The notes beneath the pieces are model-generated. The model did not search any database. It worked only from the letters and a program-made list of their open reading frames with translations, and was not told where the DNA came from. DNA of 36,145 nucleotides from an uncultured Alphaproteobacteria bacterium (GTDB lineage Bacteria > Pseudomonadota > Alphaproteobacteria > HIMB59 > GCA-002718135): the NCBI GenBank assembly GCA_902521325.1, contig CABYRE010000011.1, positions 1 to 36,145 of the forward strand. Direction: 5' to 3'. Position numbers and translations under genes: made by a program. Below are positions 18,201 to 27,209 of the stretch, in pieces. Positions within the stretch are counted from its first letter, which is position 1. Each line of letters opens with the position of its first letter.

Positions 18201-18983
18201 TTATAAAAATTTGTCAGTTCTACCCATTAAATAATAAGCAACTAAACCTAACCATTCATGTAATCCACTTTGAAATGAATTAAGATTTGATAATAAATTA
18301 ATGTTAGGAGTTAGTTTAAATTCTTTGGTATTTTTAAAATCTACTGCATAGGGAACTAATTTCCAATTATTTTTTTCTGCTATAAGTAAAGCTCTTCTCA
18401 TATGGAAGGCAGATGTGATTAATAACCAAGTTTCATTTTTTTTTGGTTTTGCAATATTTTTTGAATAAATAATATTTTCATAAGTATTTCTTGATTTATC
18501 TTCAAAAAAAATTTTATTTATATCGACCCCTATATTTTTATAAAATAATTTAGCAACTTGTGAATGACCAAGATCAGATCTATTTATGCTTCCTGATCCG
18601 CCACTAAAAATCACTTTGGCTTTTTCAAATTTTCTAATTATCAATACCGATTCAACTAGTCTTTCTGCAGAGTCATTTAAACTTATTTGATCATATTCTT
18701 TAAATAGTAATGGATTTGTTGCTCCTCCTAAAATAAGAATTCCATCCACTCGTTCTGGGATCTTTATATTTGAGTGAAATTCTTTTTCAATATTATATGT
18801 TAGATAACTTCCAATGGGAAAAAAAGAAATAAAAGTGATAAATATAAAATTAATTAAAAAAATAATTAAGCTTAATTTTCTAAAACTAATAAAGTGTAAA
18901 AATATTGTAAAGATAGTAATGAAAATAAAAATATTAAAAGGATTTATGATTAACCAAAGAATTTTAGATAAATAAAATGACAT
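18201..18983 (-). CDS. YdcF/ElyC/SanA-family (DUF218) membrane protein
   Basis: Envelope protein of the YdcF/ElyC-like family; ElyC in Escherichia coli affects peptidoglycan and undecaprenyl-phosphate use, but the reaction is unknown. Two hydrophobic segments near residues 8-32 and 36-60 precede a soluble domain. GILILGGATN near 82-91, AERLVESVLIIRKF, VIFSGGSG near 120-127, EDKSRNTYENIIYS and LLITSAFHMRRALLIAEK are the family motifs in their usual order. The 260 residues match the ElyC size. It stands alone on the minus strand, divergent from tRNA-Arg, with a hairpin 36 bp beyond its stop. Confidence 0.85.
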   Translation of the reverse strand: MSFYLSKILWLIINPFNIFIFITIFTIFLHFISFRKLSLIIFLINFIFITFISFFPIGSYLTYNIEKEFHSNIKIPERVDGILILGGATNPLLFKEYDQISLNDSAERLVESVLIIRKFEKAKVIFSGGSGSINRSDLGHSQVAKLFYKNIGVDINKIFFEDKSRNTYENIIYSKNIAKPKKNETWLLITSAFHMRRALLIAEKNNWKLVPYAVDFKNTKEFKLTPNINLLSNLNSFQSGLHEWLGLVAYYLMGRTDKFL

Positions 18984-19003
18984 AATATTTTATAAACTCT
19001 GCT

Positions 19004-19009
19004 TATACT
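19004..19009 (+). promoter_or_regulatory. Probable -10 element for tRNA-Arg
   Basis: TATACT, close to the TATAAT consensus, lies 22 bases before the tRNA, with an overlapping alternative TATACA at 19009-19014. No good -35 is evident. The short gap to the divergent YdcF-like gene makes this the only room for a tRNA promoter. Confidence 0.35.
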
Positions 19010-19031
19010 ATACAGTGTTTAATTAATAAAA

Positions 19032-19106
19032 GGTCTCGTGGTGAAATGGATATCACACATGTCTTCGGAACATGAATTTGGGGTTCGAGTCCCTGCGAGA
19101 CTGCCA
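19032..19106 (+). tRNA. tRNA-Arg, anticodon UCG
   Basis: A full cloverleaf can be drawn. Acceptor GGTCTCG pairs with CGAGACT (one G-U). The D stem is GTGA/TCAC with loop AATGGATA. The anticodon stem CATGT/ACATG encloses CTTCGGA, so positions 34-36 are TCG, reading CGA and possibly other CGN arginine codons. The T arm is TGGGG/CCCTG around TTCGAGT. The discriminator is G and CCA is encoded. C35 and an A in the D loop fit arginine identity. The 3' end lies one base from the asd stop on the other strand. Confidence 0.95.
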
Positions 19107-19107
19107 T

Positions 19108-20151
19108 CTAAATAATTATTTTTTCTGAATATTTTGAAACTATTAATTCAGCAATTTGAACAGCATTCAGTGCTGCGCCTTTACGCAAATTGTCTGAAAC
19201 TACCCATAGATTTAAACCATTTTCTATTGATTGATCATTTCTAATTCTACTAATATAAACTTTATCCTCGCCCGCAATTTCAACAGGAGTCACATAGCCT
19301 TCATCTTTTCGATGATCTATTACTGAAATACCTTCAAAATTAGATAATATTTCGTTAGCTTCTTTTTCATCTAATGGCGAGTCAAATTCTATATTTACAG
19401 CTTCTGAATGACCAATAAATACAGCTGTTCTAACACAAGTTGCTGAAACATTAATTCCCGCGTCTAAAATTTTTTTTGTTTCATCAATCATTTTTTGCTC
19501 TTCTTCTGTATTACCATTTTCTAAAAAAGCTCCAATATGGGGAATAGCATTAAAAGCAATTTGTTTTGTAAACTTTTCTTTTTTTAATTCTTGGTTCGCA
19601 TAAACATTTTGAGTCTGATTAAATAATTCATCCATACCTGTTTTACCTGCTCCAGATACAGCTTGGTATGTTGATACAACAACTCTGTTTATAATTGCTT
19701 TTTCATGAAGTGGTTTTAATGCAACAACCATTTGTATTGTTGAACAGTTAGGATTTGAAATAATATTAGTTCTATTTTCATCATCAAAAAATTCATCAAG
19801 AGCATTAGCGTTTACTTCAGGCACGATTAAAGGAATATTTTGTTGCATTCGAAAATGAGAGGTATTGTCTATAACAATACATCCTGCTTTAGCTGCTTTT
19901 GGTGCATATTCCGCAGAAATTTTACCTCCAGGTGAAAATAAACCGATGTGAGCTTTTGAAAAATCAAATTCTGATAATTCTTCTACAACAATTTCTTCAT
20001 CCTTAAACTCTAGTTTTTTTCCCTTTGATTTTGAAGATGCGAGTAAATATAAATTGTCTATTGGAAAATCCCTTTGCTCTAATATTTGAATTATTTCTGT
20101 TCCTACCGCACCTGTTGCTCCTGCTACTGCTATATTATATTTTTGAGTCAT
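19108..20151 (-). CDS. asd: Aspartate-semialdehyde dehydrogenase
   Basis: NADPH-dependent enzyme reducing aspartyl phosphate to aspartate semialdehyde, the branch point to lysine/diaminopimelate, threonine and methionine. The nucleotide motif AVAGATGAVG is near residues 8-17, ISNPNCSTIQ near 131-140 carries catalytic Cys136, and FIGHSEAVNIEF contains the conserved active-site histidine region. STYQAVSGAGKTGMDEL is a family block. The 347 residues are normal. It starts at the base after the leuB stop, and is the last gene of the long ffh-to-asd train. Its TAG stop sits next to the 3' end of the convergent tRNA, leaving no room for a separate terminator. Confidence 0.97.
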   Translation of the reverse strand: MTQKYNIAVAGATGAVGTEIIQILEQRDFPIDNLYLLASSKSKGKKLEFKDEEIVVEELSEFDFSKAHIGLFSPGGKISAEYAPKAAKAGCIVIDNTSHFRMQQNIPLIVPEVNANALDEFFDDENRTNIISNPNCSTIQMVVALKPLHEKAIINRVVVSTYQAVSGAGKTGMDELFNQTQNVYANQELKKEKFTKQIAFNAIPHIGAFLENGNTEEEQKMIDETKKILDAGINVSATCVRTAVFIGHSEAVNIEFDSPLDEKEANEILSNFEGISVIDHRKDEGYVTPVEIAGEDKVYISRIRNDQSIENGLNLWVVSDNLRKGAALNAVQIAELIVSKYSEKIII

Positions 20152-21264
20152 TTAATTTCCAGATAGAATTTTTAATTCTTCAATAACAGCATTGCCCATT
20201 TCTTGAGTAGAGATAATTTTTTCTGCTCCATCTTTTATATCAGCTGTTCTTAAACCTTTTAGTAATACATTCTGTACAGCTTTCTCAATCATTTGACTAT
20301 CTTCTTGCATATCAAAACTATATTTCAACATCATAGCAAAGCTCATGATCATTGCTAAAGGATTTGCTTTAGATTGACCCGCTATGTCTGGTGCACTACC
20401 ATGAACTGGCTCATACATTGCTGCTCTAGTTCCATTTTCTTTAACTGGTCCAAGAGCTGCTGAAGGGAGCATTCCTAAAGATCCTGTTAGCATAGCTGCA
20501 GTATCACTTAAAAGATCACCAAATAAGTTATCTGTAAGTATGACATCAAATTGTTTTGGATAACGAACTAATTGCATTGCACAATTATCTGCAAGCATGT
20601 GTTCTAAATTAACATCAGAATATTCATTTTTATGTAAATCTGTTACAGTCTGTTTCCAAAATAAACCTGTTTCCATTACATTTGATTTTTCTACTGATGT
20701 AACTTTATTATTACGCAACTTTGCTAAATCAAATGCCACTCGTGAAACTCTATTAACTTCTGATGTGGTATACAGTTGAGTATCAACTGCCTTACTTTCA
20801 GTCTCATTAATTTTTGATATACCTCTTGGCTGTCCAAAATATACACCGCTTGTTAATTCTCTTATTATCAAAATATCTAATCCTTTAACAAGATCAGATT
20901 TTAAAGATGATGAATCTGAAAGAGCATCTAAAACAACAGCTGGTCTTAGATTAGCAAAGAGATCTAGGTCTTTTCTTAATCTTAATAAGGCTGCTTCAGG
21001 TCTTTTATCTCTTTCTACATTATCCCATTTAGCGCCTCCTACCGCACCAAATAATACTGCATCACAATCCATAGCTACTTCCATTGTTTCATCACTTATA
21101 GAATTACCTTCTTTATCGTAAGCTGTACCCCCAACTAATCTTTCAGAAATATCAAAAGATAAAGATTTAGTTTTTTCCATCCAATCAATTATTTTTAATA
21201 CCTCAGCCATAACTTCATTGCCAATTCCATCACCAGGTAAAATTAAAATTTTTTTATTACTCAT
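20152..21264 (-). CDS. leuB: 3-isopropylmalate dehydrogenase
   Basis: NAD-dependent oxidative decarboxylation of 3-isopropylmalate in leucine biosynthesis. The N terminus has [13 protein letters not shown] near residues 5-17. [16 protein letters not shown] near 95-110 contains the substrate arginines, [14 protein letters not shown] near 135-148 has the catalytic Tyr region, and [20 protein letters not shown] supplies the metal-binding aspartates. [18 protein letters not shown] is the NAD-binding loop. The 370 residues are normal. It is 6 bp after leuD and directly adjoins asd. Confidence 0.97.
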   Translation of the reverse strand: MSNKKILILPGDGIGNEVMAEVLKIIDWMEKTKSLSFDISERLVGGTAYDKEGNSISDETMEVAMDCDAVLFGAVGGAKWDNVERDKRPEAALLRLRKDLDLFANLRPAVVLDALSDSSSLKSDLVKGLDILIIRELTSGVYFGQPRGISKINETESKAVDTQLYTTSEVNRVSRVAFDLAKLRNNKVTSVEKSNVMETGLFWKQTVTDLHKNEYSDVNLEHMLADNCAMQLVRYPKQFDVILTDNLFGDLLSDTAAMLTGSLGMLPSAALGPVKENGTRAAMYEPVHGSAPDIAGQSKANPLAMIMSFAMMLKYSFDMQEDSQMIEKAVQNVLLKGLRTADIKDGAEKIISTQEMGNAVIEELKILSGN

Positions 21265-21270
21265 TTTTGA

Positions 21271-21873
21271 CTACACTATCCAAGGTTGGATACTGTGTAT
21301 TTTTTCTTCGTGAACATCAATTTTTTTATTTTTTTGGAGTGTCAAACCAATATCATCCAAACCTTCTAGCAAACATTTTTTTCGAAATGCATCAATTTCA
21401 AATTCTATTGTTTTATCATTTTGATAAGTGATTTTTTGATTTTCTAAATCAACTGAAACATCATTTTTATTTTCTGCTTCGTTCATTAATATATCTACAT
21501 TTTGTTGATGTAGCTTAATTGGTAGAATTCCATTTTTAAAACAATTATTGTAGAAAATATCTGCGAAGCTTGGTGCAATTATTGACTTAAAACCAAAATC
21601 TAAAAGTGACCATGGTGCATGCTCTCTACTTGATCCACAACCAAAATTTGCTCCAGCAATTAAAATATTTGAAGTTTTATAAGGATCCCAGTTAAGAACA
21701 AAATCATTCTTGATATTACCTTGAATATCGTATCTTAATTCATGAAATAAGTTTTTTCCTAAACCAGATCTCTTTATTGTTTTCAAAAATTGTTTTGGAA
21801 TAATCATATCGGTATCGACATTAATCATTGGTAGTGGCGCAGGAATACCAATTATTGTTTTAAACGATTCCAT
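21271..21873 (-). CDS. leuD: 3-isopropylmalate dehydratase small subunit
   Basis: Small subunit of isopropylmalate isomerase, carrying the swivel domain that joins LeuC to form the active site. The family motifs are NVDTDMIIPKQFLKTIKRSG near residues 19-38, ILIAGANFGCGSSREHAPWS near 71-90, and IIAPSFADIFYNNCFKNGILP near 98-118. The 200 residues are normal. It follows the leuC stop without a gap and precedes leuB by 6 bp, so the three leucine genes form one unit. Confidence 0.97.
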   Translation of the reverse strand: MESFKTIIGIPAPLPMINVDTDMIIPKQFLKTIKRSGLGKNLFHELRYDIQGNIKNDFVLNWDPYKTSNILIAGANFGCGSSREHAPWSLLDFGFKSIIAPSFADIFYNNCFKNGILPIKLHQQNVDILMNEAENKNDVSVDLENQKITYQNDKTIEFEIDAFRKKCLLEGLDDIGLTLQKNKKIDVHEEKIHSIQPWIV

Positions 21874-23277
21874 TTATAAATCCTCTACTGTTGCAAAAGA
21901 ACCTTTGATTGCAGAAGCTGCAGCTATTGCAGGGCTAACAAGATGTGTTCTACCTTCTCTACCTTGTCTACCTTCAAAATTTCTATTTGATGTTGATGCA
22001 CATCTTTCTTGCGGTTTTAGTTGGTCTGGATTCATAGCTAAACACATAGAGCAGCCAGGTTCTCTCCAATCGAATCCTGCTTCAATAAAAATTTTATCTA
22101 AACCTTCTTCTTCAGCTTGTTTTTTAACTAGACCTGAACCAGGAACGATCATTGAATCTACAGAAACTTTTTTGCCTTCTACAACTTTAGCAACTTCTCT
22201 TAAATCCTCAATTCTTCCGTTAGTGCAAGAGCCAATAAACACTTTATCAATTTTAATTTTTTGTATTTCTTGTTTGGGTTCTAGACCCATATATTCAAGA
22301 GAACGTTCCATAGCCTTCTTTCTATTTGGATTACTCTCTTCTTGAGGATTTGGTACTATTCCATTTATAGCAACAACGTCTTGTGGGCTTGTGCCCCAAG
22401 TAATTTGTGGTGAAATATCTTCAGCATTTATTAAAATTTCTTCATCATATTTTGCTCCCTCATCAGATGGAAGAGATTTCCAAAATTCTACTGCTTTATC
22501 CCAATTATCTCCTGATGGAGCGTACGGTCTACCTTTAATATATTCAAAAGTTTTTTCGTCAGGAGCGATTAAACCAGCTCTAGCACCTGCTTCAATACTC
22601 ATATTGCAGATTGTCATTCTTCCTTCCATAGAAAGAGAAGAAATAGCACTACCAGCATATTCGATAACATAACCAGTTCCACCAGCAGTTCCTATCTTGC
22701 CTATTATATGAAGAATGATATCTTTTGCTGTAACACCCAAATTCAAGTTACCTTCAACAGAAATTTTCATATTTTTGGCAGGTTTTTGAATTAAGGTCTG
22801 AGTAGCTAATACATGTTCAACTTCACTAGTACCAATGCCAAAGGCTAATGCACCAAATGCTCCATGTGTTGCTGTATGACTGTCACCACAAACTATTGTC
22901 ATGCCAGGCTGAGTAATACCTTGTTCTGGCCCAACTATATGCACTATACCTTGTCTTCTATCTAATAATGGGAAGAGAGTAACATCAAAATCTTTACAAT
23001 TTTTTTCTAGTGTTTCAACCTGAATTCTACTTTCTTTATTTTCTATACCTTTAGATCTATCTGAAGTTGGGACATTATGATCAGCTACAGCAAAAGTACT
23101 TTGAGGCCTTCTAACTTTACGATTATTATTTCTCAAACCTTCAAATGCTTGAGGGCTTGTAACTTCATGAACGAGATGTCTATCGATGTATATAAGACAG
23201 GTTCCATCTTCTTGTCTATCGACAAGATGATGTTCCCAAATTTTATCAAAAAGAGTTTTAGGATTATTTATTGTCAT
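21874..23277 (-). CDS. leuC: 3-isopropylmalate dehydratase large subunit
   Basis: Large aconitase-like subunit that isomerises 2- to 3-isopropylmalate with a [4Fe-4S] cluster. The start is taken at ATG 23277 ([20 protein letters not shown]), the family beginning, giving 467 residues. An upstream in-frame ATG at 23322 would add 15 Lys/Arg-rich residues encoded wholly inside rplS and is unlikely. [33 protein letters not shown] and [13 protein letters not shown] carry the active-site residues and cluster cysteines. [19 protein letters not shown] is the C-terminal family block. With this start it overlaps the end of rplS by 14 bases, so leucine synthesis is translationally tied to a ribosomal protein gene. 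Confidence 0.96.
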   Translation of the reverse strand: MTINNPKTLFDKIWEHHLVDRQEDGTCLIYIDRHLVHEVTSPQAFEGLRNNNRKVRRPQSTFAVADHNVPTSDRSKGIENKESRIQVETLEKNCKDFDVTLFPLLDRRQGIVHIVGPEQGITQPGMTIVCGDSHTATHGAFGALAFGIGTSEVEHVLATQTLIQKPAKNMKISVEGNLNLGVTAKDIILHIIGKIGTAGGTGYVIEYAGSAISSLSMEGRMTICNMSIEAGARAGLIAPDEKTFEYIKGRPYAPSGDNWDKAVEFWKSLPSDEGAKYDEEILINAEDISPQITWGTSPQDVVAINGIVPNPQEESNPNRKKAMERSLEYMGLEPKQEIQKIKIDKVFIGSCTNGRIEDLREVAKVVEGKKVSVDSMIVPGSGLVKKQAEEEGLDKIFIEAGFDWREPGCSMCLAMNPDQLKPQERCASTSNRNFEGRQGREGRTHLVSPAIAAASAIKGSFATVEDL

Positions 23278-23869
23278 CCGATTTATTTTCGGCTGCTTTT
23301 TCCTCTTCTTTACTAGATTCATCTGCAGCTTCTGCTTTAGATTCTTCTGCTGGTTTGGCTTCTGCTTCTTCTACTTTCGTCTCCGCTTGTTTTGCTTCTA
23401 CCTCTTCAGCTTTTGGTTCCTCTGCAGCATTTGTATCTGTATCTGCAGTTTTTGTTTCTTCTACCGGAGGAGCCTCCTCTATATATTCATATTGATCAGC
23501 TTCATCGCCCCTATCTTTATCTGCGATTCTTGCTTTCTTTCCAGATAATTCTCTTAGATAATATAGCTTGGCTCTTCTTACATCACCTTTTCTAACAACT
23601 TCAATTTTTTCTACTAATGGACTGAATAAAGGGAATACTCTTTCAACGCCCTCTCCATGAGATATTTTTCTCACAGTAAAGTTAGAGTTTACTGAATTAT
23701 TTTTTCTTGCAATACAAATACCTTCAAATGCTTGAAGTCTCGACTTACTTCCCTCTGTAATTCTTACAGTAACTTTTAGAGTATCACCTGGACGAAAAGC
23801 AGGAACTCTTTTTTTTGAAGTTAACTTTTCAATTTGTTGTTTTTCAAATGTCTCTAATAAATTACTCAT
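23264..23869 (-). CDS. rplS: 50S ribosomal protein L19 with acidic C-terminal extension
   Basis: Large-subunit ribosomal protein at the subunit interface. Residues 1-117 are a complete L19: [54 protein letters not shown] and [20 protein letters not shown]. Bacterial L19 normally ends near there. Here about 80 further residues follow, rich in Glu, Ala, Lys and Ser, with [11 protein letters not shown] near 150-160 resembling the repeats in the S16 gene of the same operon. The tail is probably disordered and acidic. It starts one base after the trmD stop and overlaps the start of leuC. Confidence 0.96.
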   Translation of the reverse strand: MSNLLETFEKQQIEKLTSKKRVPAFRPGDTLKVTVRITEGSKSRLQAFEGICIARKNNSVNSNFTVRKISHGEGVERVFPLFSPLVEKIEVVRKGDVRRAKLYYLRELSGKKARIADKDRGDEADQYEYIEEAPPVEETKTADTDTNAAEEPKAEEVEAKQAETKVEEAEAKPAEESKAEAADESSKEEEKAAENKSDDNK

Positions 23870-23870
23870 T

Positions 23871-24569
23871 TTATATTTCCTTTTTAAAAAGATCTGGTCT
23901 TAATTTTTTAGTTTTTTCAACCGATTTTTCTTTTCTCCATTTATCAATTTTTTCATGATGACCTGATGTTAAGACATCTGGAACTTCATGTTTATTCCCC
24001 TGAATATCTTCCCAGGTTTGTGGTCTGGTATAATGAGGATATTCAAGTAGATTATTAGAAAAAGATTCTTCTAATAAACTTTGTGGCTGCCCTAATACTC
24101 CAGGAATGAGACGAATACAACCTTCAACTAACACCTGAGCAGCAATCTCGCCTCCAGAAAGGACGTAATCACCGATACTTATTTCCTGAAAACCAAGAAT
24201 TTCTATGGCTCTTTGGTCAACCCCTTCAAATCTACCGCATAAAATAAGCATTTCATCATGATTTGATAGATTATTAAGTTTGGCTTGAGATAATTTCTGA
24301 CCTGATGGTGTAAGAAAAATTTTGCAGTAATTATCGGTTTTGAACGTGATTGAATTTAATGCTTTTTCTATCACATCTGGACGAATAACCATTCCAGGGC
24401 CTCCCCCAAAAGGCTCATCATCAACACTTCCTCTTTTATCAATTCCAAAATTATGTAGATTGACTATCTCGAGAGAAAATTTTTTATTGTTTAATGCATT
24501 TCCGATTACAGAATATCCTAGTGAGCCAGGAAACATTTCAGGATAGCAGGTTAAAATTACTACTCTCAT
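23871..24569 (-). CDS. trmD: tRNA (guanine-N1)-methyltransferase
   Basis: Methylates G37 of tRNAs that read CNN-type codons, preventing +1 frameshifting, using S-adenosylmethionine bound in a trefoil knot. The chosen start is ATG 24569 ([15 protein letters not shown]), the family beginning; an in-frame ATG at 24587 would add six residues from within rim[17 protein letters not shown] near residues 51-66, [15 protein letters not shown] near 105-119 and [18 protein letters not shown] near 126-143 are the SAM-site and knot blocks. [20 protein letters not shown] is the C-terminal signature. The 232 residues are normal. The start lies one base after the rimM stop. Confidence 0.97.
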   Translation of the reverse strand: MRVVILTCYPEMFPGSLGYSVIGNALNNKKFSLEIVNLHNFGIDKRGSVDDEPFGGGPGMVIRPDVIEKALNSITFKTDNYCKIFLTPSGQKLSQAKLNNLSNHDEMLILCGRFEGVDQRAIEILGFQEISIGDYVLSGGEIAAQVLVEGCIRLIPGVLGQPQSLLEESFSNNLLEYPHYTRPQTWEDIQGNKHEVPDVLTSGHHEKIDKWRKEKSVEKTKKLRPDLFKKEI

Positions 24570-24570
24570 T

Positions 24571-25077
24571 TTAATCAAGAATACCATGTATAGGATCAGC
24601 TATAATTTCTTTTTTATTGATATTAACTGATAAAATATTTGTTTTATCAAAAGGTATAAGAGTAAGTTTGGTATTGTATTTTACTTCTAATAAGTCACCT
24701 GCCCCAAAATTTTGAACACTTAAAACTTTTCCAATAATGGTATTGTCTCTCAAGAAAATCATGCATTCGATTAGGTCATTTATGTAAAACTCATTATCTT
24801 TTGTTTTTGGAAAGAATTTCTTATTTGAAAAAATTTTTTGACCTTTAAGCTCTAAAACATCTTCTCTAGAAAAGTATTTTTCAACTTGAACAACACACTT
24901 ATTATTTTTGAATAAAATTTTATCAAAATTCCAAGCAACTGAAGCATCAAAATTATAATAGTTTTTTAGATTTTTAAAAACTTCAAACGAGGTAGTCATC
25001 ATATTAACTTTTATTTCTCCTTTTAATCCTAAAGGAGAACCAAACTGACCAACAAGAATAATATTTTTATTACTCAA
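24571..25077 (-). CDS. rimM: Ribosome maturation factor RimM
   Basis: Assembly factor for the 30S head that binds ribosomal protein S19. The N-terminal domain opens VGQFGSPLGLKGEIKVNMMT, the recognisable RimM signature. KGQKIFSNKKFFP and the PRC-barrel part with YINDLIECMIF, IGKVLSVQNFGAGDLLEVK, then LIPFDKTNILSVN and ADPIHGILD follow in order. The 168 residues are normal. It lies 14 bp after rpsP and next to trmD, the usual arrangement. Confidence 0.94.
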   Translation of the reverse strand: MSNKNIILVGQFGSPLGLKGEIKVNMMTTSFEVFKNLKNYYNFDASVAWNFDKILFKNNKCVVQVEKYFSREDVLELKGQKIFSNKKFFPKTKDNEFYINDLIECMIFLRDNTIIGKVLSVQNFGAGDLLEVKYNTKLTLIPFDKTNILSVNINKKEIIADPIHGILD

Positions 25078-25091
25078 AGCAAAAATTAATT

Positions 25092-25832
25092 TTATTCTTT
25101 TTTAGCTTCTGCTTCTTCTGCTTTTGGTTCTTCAGCAGGTTGTGCATCTTCAGCTGGCTTAGCTTCTGCTTCTTCTGCTTTTGGTTCTTCAGCAGGTTGT
25201 GCATCTTCATCTGGCTTAGCTTCTGCTTCTTCTGCTTTTGGTTCTTCAGCAGGTTGTGCATCTTCAGCTGGCTTAGCTTCTGCTTCTTCTGCTTTTGGTT
25301 CTTCAGCAGGTTGTGCATCTTCAGCTGGCTTAGCTTCTGCTTCTTCTGCTTTTGGTTCTTCAGCAGGTTGTGCATCTTCAGCTGGCTTAGCTTCTGCTTC
25401 TTCTGCTTTTGGTTCTTCAGCAGGTTGTGCATCTTCAGCTGGCTTAGCTTCTGCTTCTTCTGCTTTTGGTTCTTCTGCTGTAGCTTTCGCATCTTCTTCT
25501 TTTTCTTTAGCAGCAGCTAAACGTTCCTGTGCTTTTTTCTTAGGTAGATGTTTTTTTGTTTTTTCAGTAATAACTGGTTTTTCCATCATACCAAGATTGC
25601 TAAGAAAAATAGAAATTCTATCTGATGGTTTTGCTCCTTTTGCTATCCATTCCTTAGCTTTGTCTAAATCCATTTTAACTCTATCAGCGCTATCCTTTGG
25701 AAGCATTGGGTTATAAGTTCCAATTTGATCTATAAATTTTCCATCTCTAGCTCTTCTAGAATCAGCAACTACTATTCTATAAAATGGTCTTTTCTTTGCA
25801 CCACCTCTTGATAGTCTTATTCTTACTGGCAT
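25092..25832 (-). CDS. rpsP: 30S ribosomal protein S16 with long repeat-containing C-terminal extension
   Basis: Small-subunit protein S16, needed for 30S assembly. Residues 1-85 are a normal S16: MPVRIRLSRGGAKKRPFYRI, VVADSRRARDGKFIDQIGTY and NPMLPKDSADRV, then AKEWIAKGAKPSDRI. Family members are usually 80-120 residues long; this one has 246. A basic linker (PVITEKTKKHLPKKKAQERL) leads into about six copies of a 19-residue unit, [19 protein letters not shown], ending EAEAKKE. The DNA copies are almost identical, with one Ala-to-Asp change (PDEDAQ). The tail is probably disordered and acidic. It starts 12 bp after ffh and precedes rimM. Confidence 0.95.
   Translation of the reverse strand: MPVRIRLSRGGAKKRPFYRIVVADSRRARDGKFIDQIGTYNPMLPKDSADRVKMDLDKAKEWIAKGAKPSDRISIFLSNLGMMEKPVITEKTKKHLPKKKAQERLAAAKEKEEDAKATAEEPKAEEAEAKPAEDAQPAEEPKAEEAEAKPAEDAQPAEEPKAEEAEAKPAEDAQPAEEPKAEEAEAKPAEDAQPAEEPKAEEAEAKPDEDAQPAEEPKAEEAEAKPAEDAQPAEEPKAEEAEAKKE
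25102..25475. repeat. 57-bp tandem repeat array inside rpsP
   Basis: Six full 57-bp units begin at 25102, 25159, 25216, 25273, 25330 and 25387, with a partial seventh at 25444-25475. They are in frame (19 codons each) and nearly identical; the second holds a GCT-to-GAT change (on the coding strand) near 25210. Length divisible by three and near-perfect identity point to recent copy-number change by slippage or unequal crossing over. The open frames on the other strand and in the alternate frame here are repeat shadows. Confidence 0.97.
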
Positions 25833-25844
25833 TTTATTTCCTTT

Positions 25845-27209
25845 CTAATTTATATTTGGAGGAAGATTTCCTTGTAATTTTTGCATTAAATCACTTGGAA
25901 TTCCTCCTTTGCCCATTGATTTCATTCTCTTCATCATTTTTTGTGATTGGAGAAACTGTTTTAATAACCTGTTAACGTCTTGAACTTTTGTTCCAGATCC
26001 TTTTGAAATTCTAATTTTACGTGAAGCCTTTATAATGTCTGGATCAGCCCTTTCTTTTTTTGTCATTGAACTGATTATAGCTATTTGTTTATCAATCATT
26101 GAATTAGAAATTTTATTTTCTGCCATTAACTTCTGTGCCTTTGAAACACCTGGCATCATAGAAAGTAAACCGGAAACTCCACCCATTTTACCCATTTGCT
26201 TTAATTGATTGACAAAATCTTCAAGATCAAAGTTTCCTCTAGCGATCTTTTTTGCCATATCTTCCATTTCTTCTTTATCAATATTTTCAGCAGCCTTTTC
26301 GACAAGAGATACAATATCTCCCATACCTAAAATTCTTTGTGCAATTCTTTCAGGATGGAAAGGTTCAAAATTTTCTACTTTTTCACCTAGTCCTATAAAT
26401 TTTATAGGAGAGTTTGTTATCGATTTAATTGATAGTGCTGCACCACCTCTGCTATCACCATCTATTCGAGTTAAAATTGATCCAGTAATATTTATTGCAT
26501 CACTAAAACTTTTAGCTACATTTGCAGCATCTTGTCCTGTTAGAGCATCTGCTACTAATAATGTTTCATCAGGTTTAAACTTATTTTCAATTTCTATTAA
26601 TTCACTCATTAACTTTTTATCTACAACTTGTCGTCCAGCAGTATCTAAAATAAGAATATCAAATAAATTTTTTTGAGCATAGTCTATGGAATCATCAACA
26701 ATCTTACTGGCTGATGATAGATTGTGATTAAAGAAATCTAAGCCGATATCTTCAGCTAATACTTTTAATTGTTCTTGTGCTGCTGGTCGATAAATGTCTG
26801 CTGATGCTAGTAAAATTTTTTTCTTTGAAGACTTCTTTAACAAATAGGAAAGTTTGGCAATTGATGTTGTTTTCCCAGATCCCTGTAATCCACAAAACAA
26901 TATTTTAGTTAATTGAGAAGATGATAAATTTAGAGATTTATTTTCTGATCCAAGAATTTTTACAAGCTCATCTTGCACAAGCTTTATGATCATTTGATCT
27001 GGCTTAACAGATTTGAGAATTTCTTTTCCTAAAATGTTTGACTTGATGGAATTTATAAATTCTTTTACTACAACTAAGGAAACATCTGCCTCTAACAGAG
27101 CAATTCTAATTTCACGTAATGTAACTTCAAGATCTGTTTCTGATATAACAGCCTTACCCCGAATACTTTGAACAATTTTTTCAAATTTTGTGTTCAGTGT
27201 ATCAAACAT
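25845..27209 (-). CDS. ffh: Signal recognition particle protein Ffh
   Basis: SRP54 GTPase that with SRP RNA delivers ribosome-nascent chains to the membrane via FtsY. The start is ATG 27209 (MFDTLNTKFEKIVQSIRGKA), the family beginning, preceded by GGAG four bases upstream; a 20-residue extension from ATG 27269 has no family counterpart. The P-loop GLQGSGKTTS is near residues 107-116, ADIYRPAAQEQLKVL and LDTAGRQ are G-domain motifs, and ILTRIDGDSRGGAALS the TKLDG-like block. The Met-rich M domain with MGGVSGLLSMMPG and QSQKMMKRMKSMG is at the C terminus. The length is 454 residues. It heads the minus-strand gene train. Confidence 0.97.
   Translation of the reverse strand: MFDTLNTKFEKIVQSIRGKAVISETDLEVTLREIRIALLEADVSLVVVKEFINSIKSNILGKEILKSVKPDQMIIKLVQDELVKILGSENKSLNLSSSQLTKILFCGLQGSGKTTSIAKLSYLLKKSSKKKILLASADIYRPAAQEQLKVLAEDIGLDFFNHNLSSASKIVDDSIDYAQKNLFDILILDTAGRQVVDKKLMSELIEIENKFKPDETLLVADALTGQDAANVAKSFSDAINITGSILTRIDGDSRGGAALSIKSITNSPIKFIGLGEKVENFEPFHPERIAQRILGMGDIVSLVEKAAENIDKEEMEDMAKKIARGNFDLEDFVNQLKQMGKMGGVSGLLSMMPGVSKAQKLMAENKISNSMIDKQIAIISSMTKKERADPDIIKASRKIRISKGSGTKVQDVNRLLKQFLQSQKMMKRMKSMGKGGIPSDLMQKLQGNLPPNIN

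Noticed and set aside
22391..22672. Plus-strand open frames inside leuC, ffh, sucC and other genes.
   Set aside because: They lie wholly opposite well-recognised genes, show no family resemblance, and lack ribosome sites.
23278..23322. Longer LeuC from ATG 23322.
   Set aside because: The extra 15 residues lie inside rplS in another frame and are absent from the family; [14 protein letters not shown] is the normal beginning.
25102..25475. CRISPR-like array.
   Set aside because: The units are directly adjacent with no unique spacers and are in frame within rpsP.
25070..25520. Long open frames on both strands across the rpsP repeat region, with striking repeated peptides.
   Set aside because: They are other-frame readings of the 57-bp repeat; because the unit length is a multiple of three without stops, every frame stays open. 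The S16 frame is the real one.
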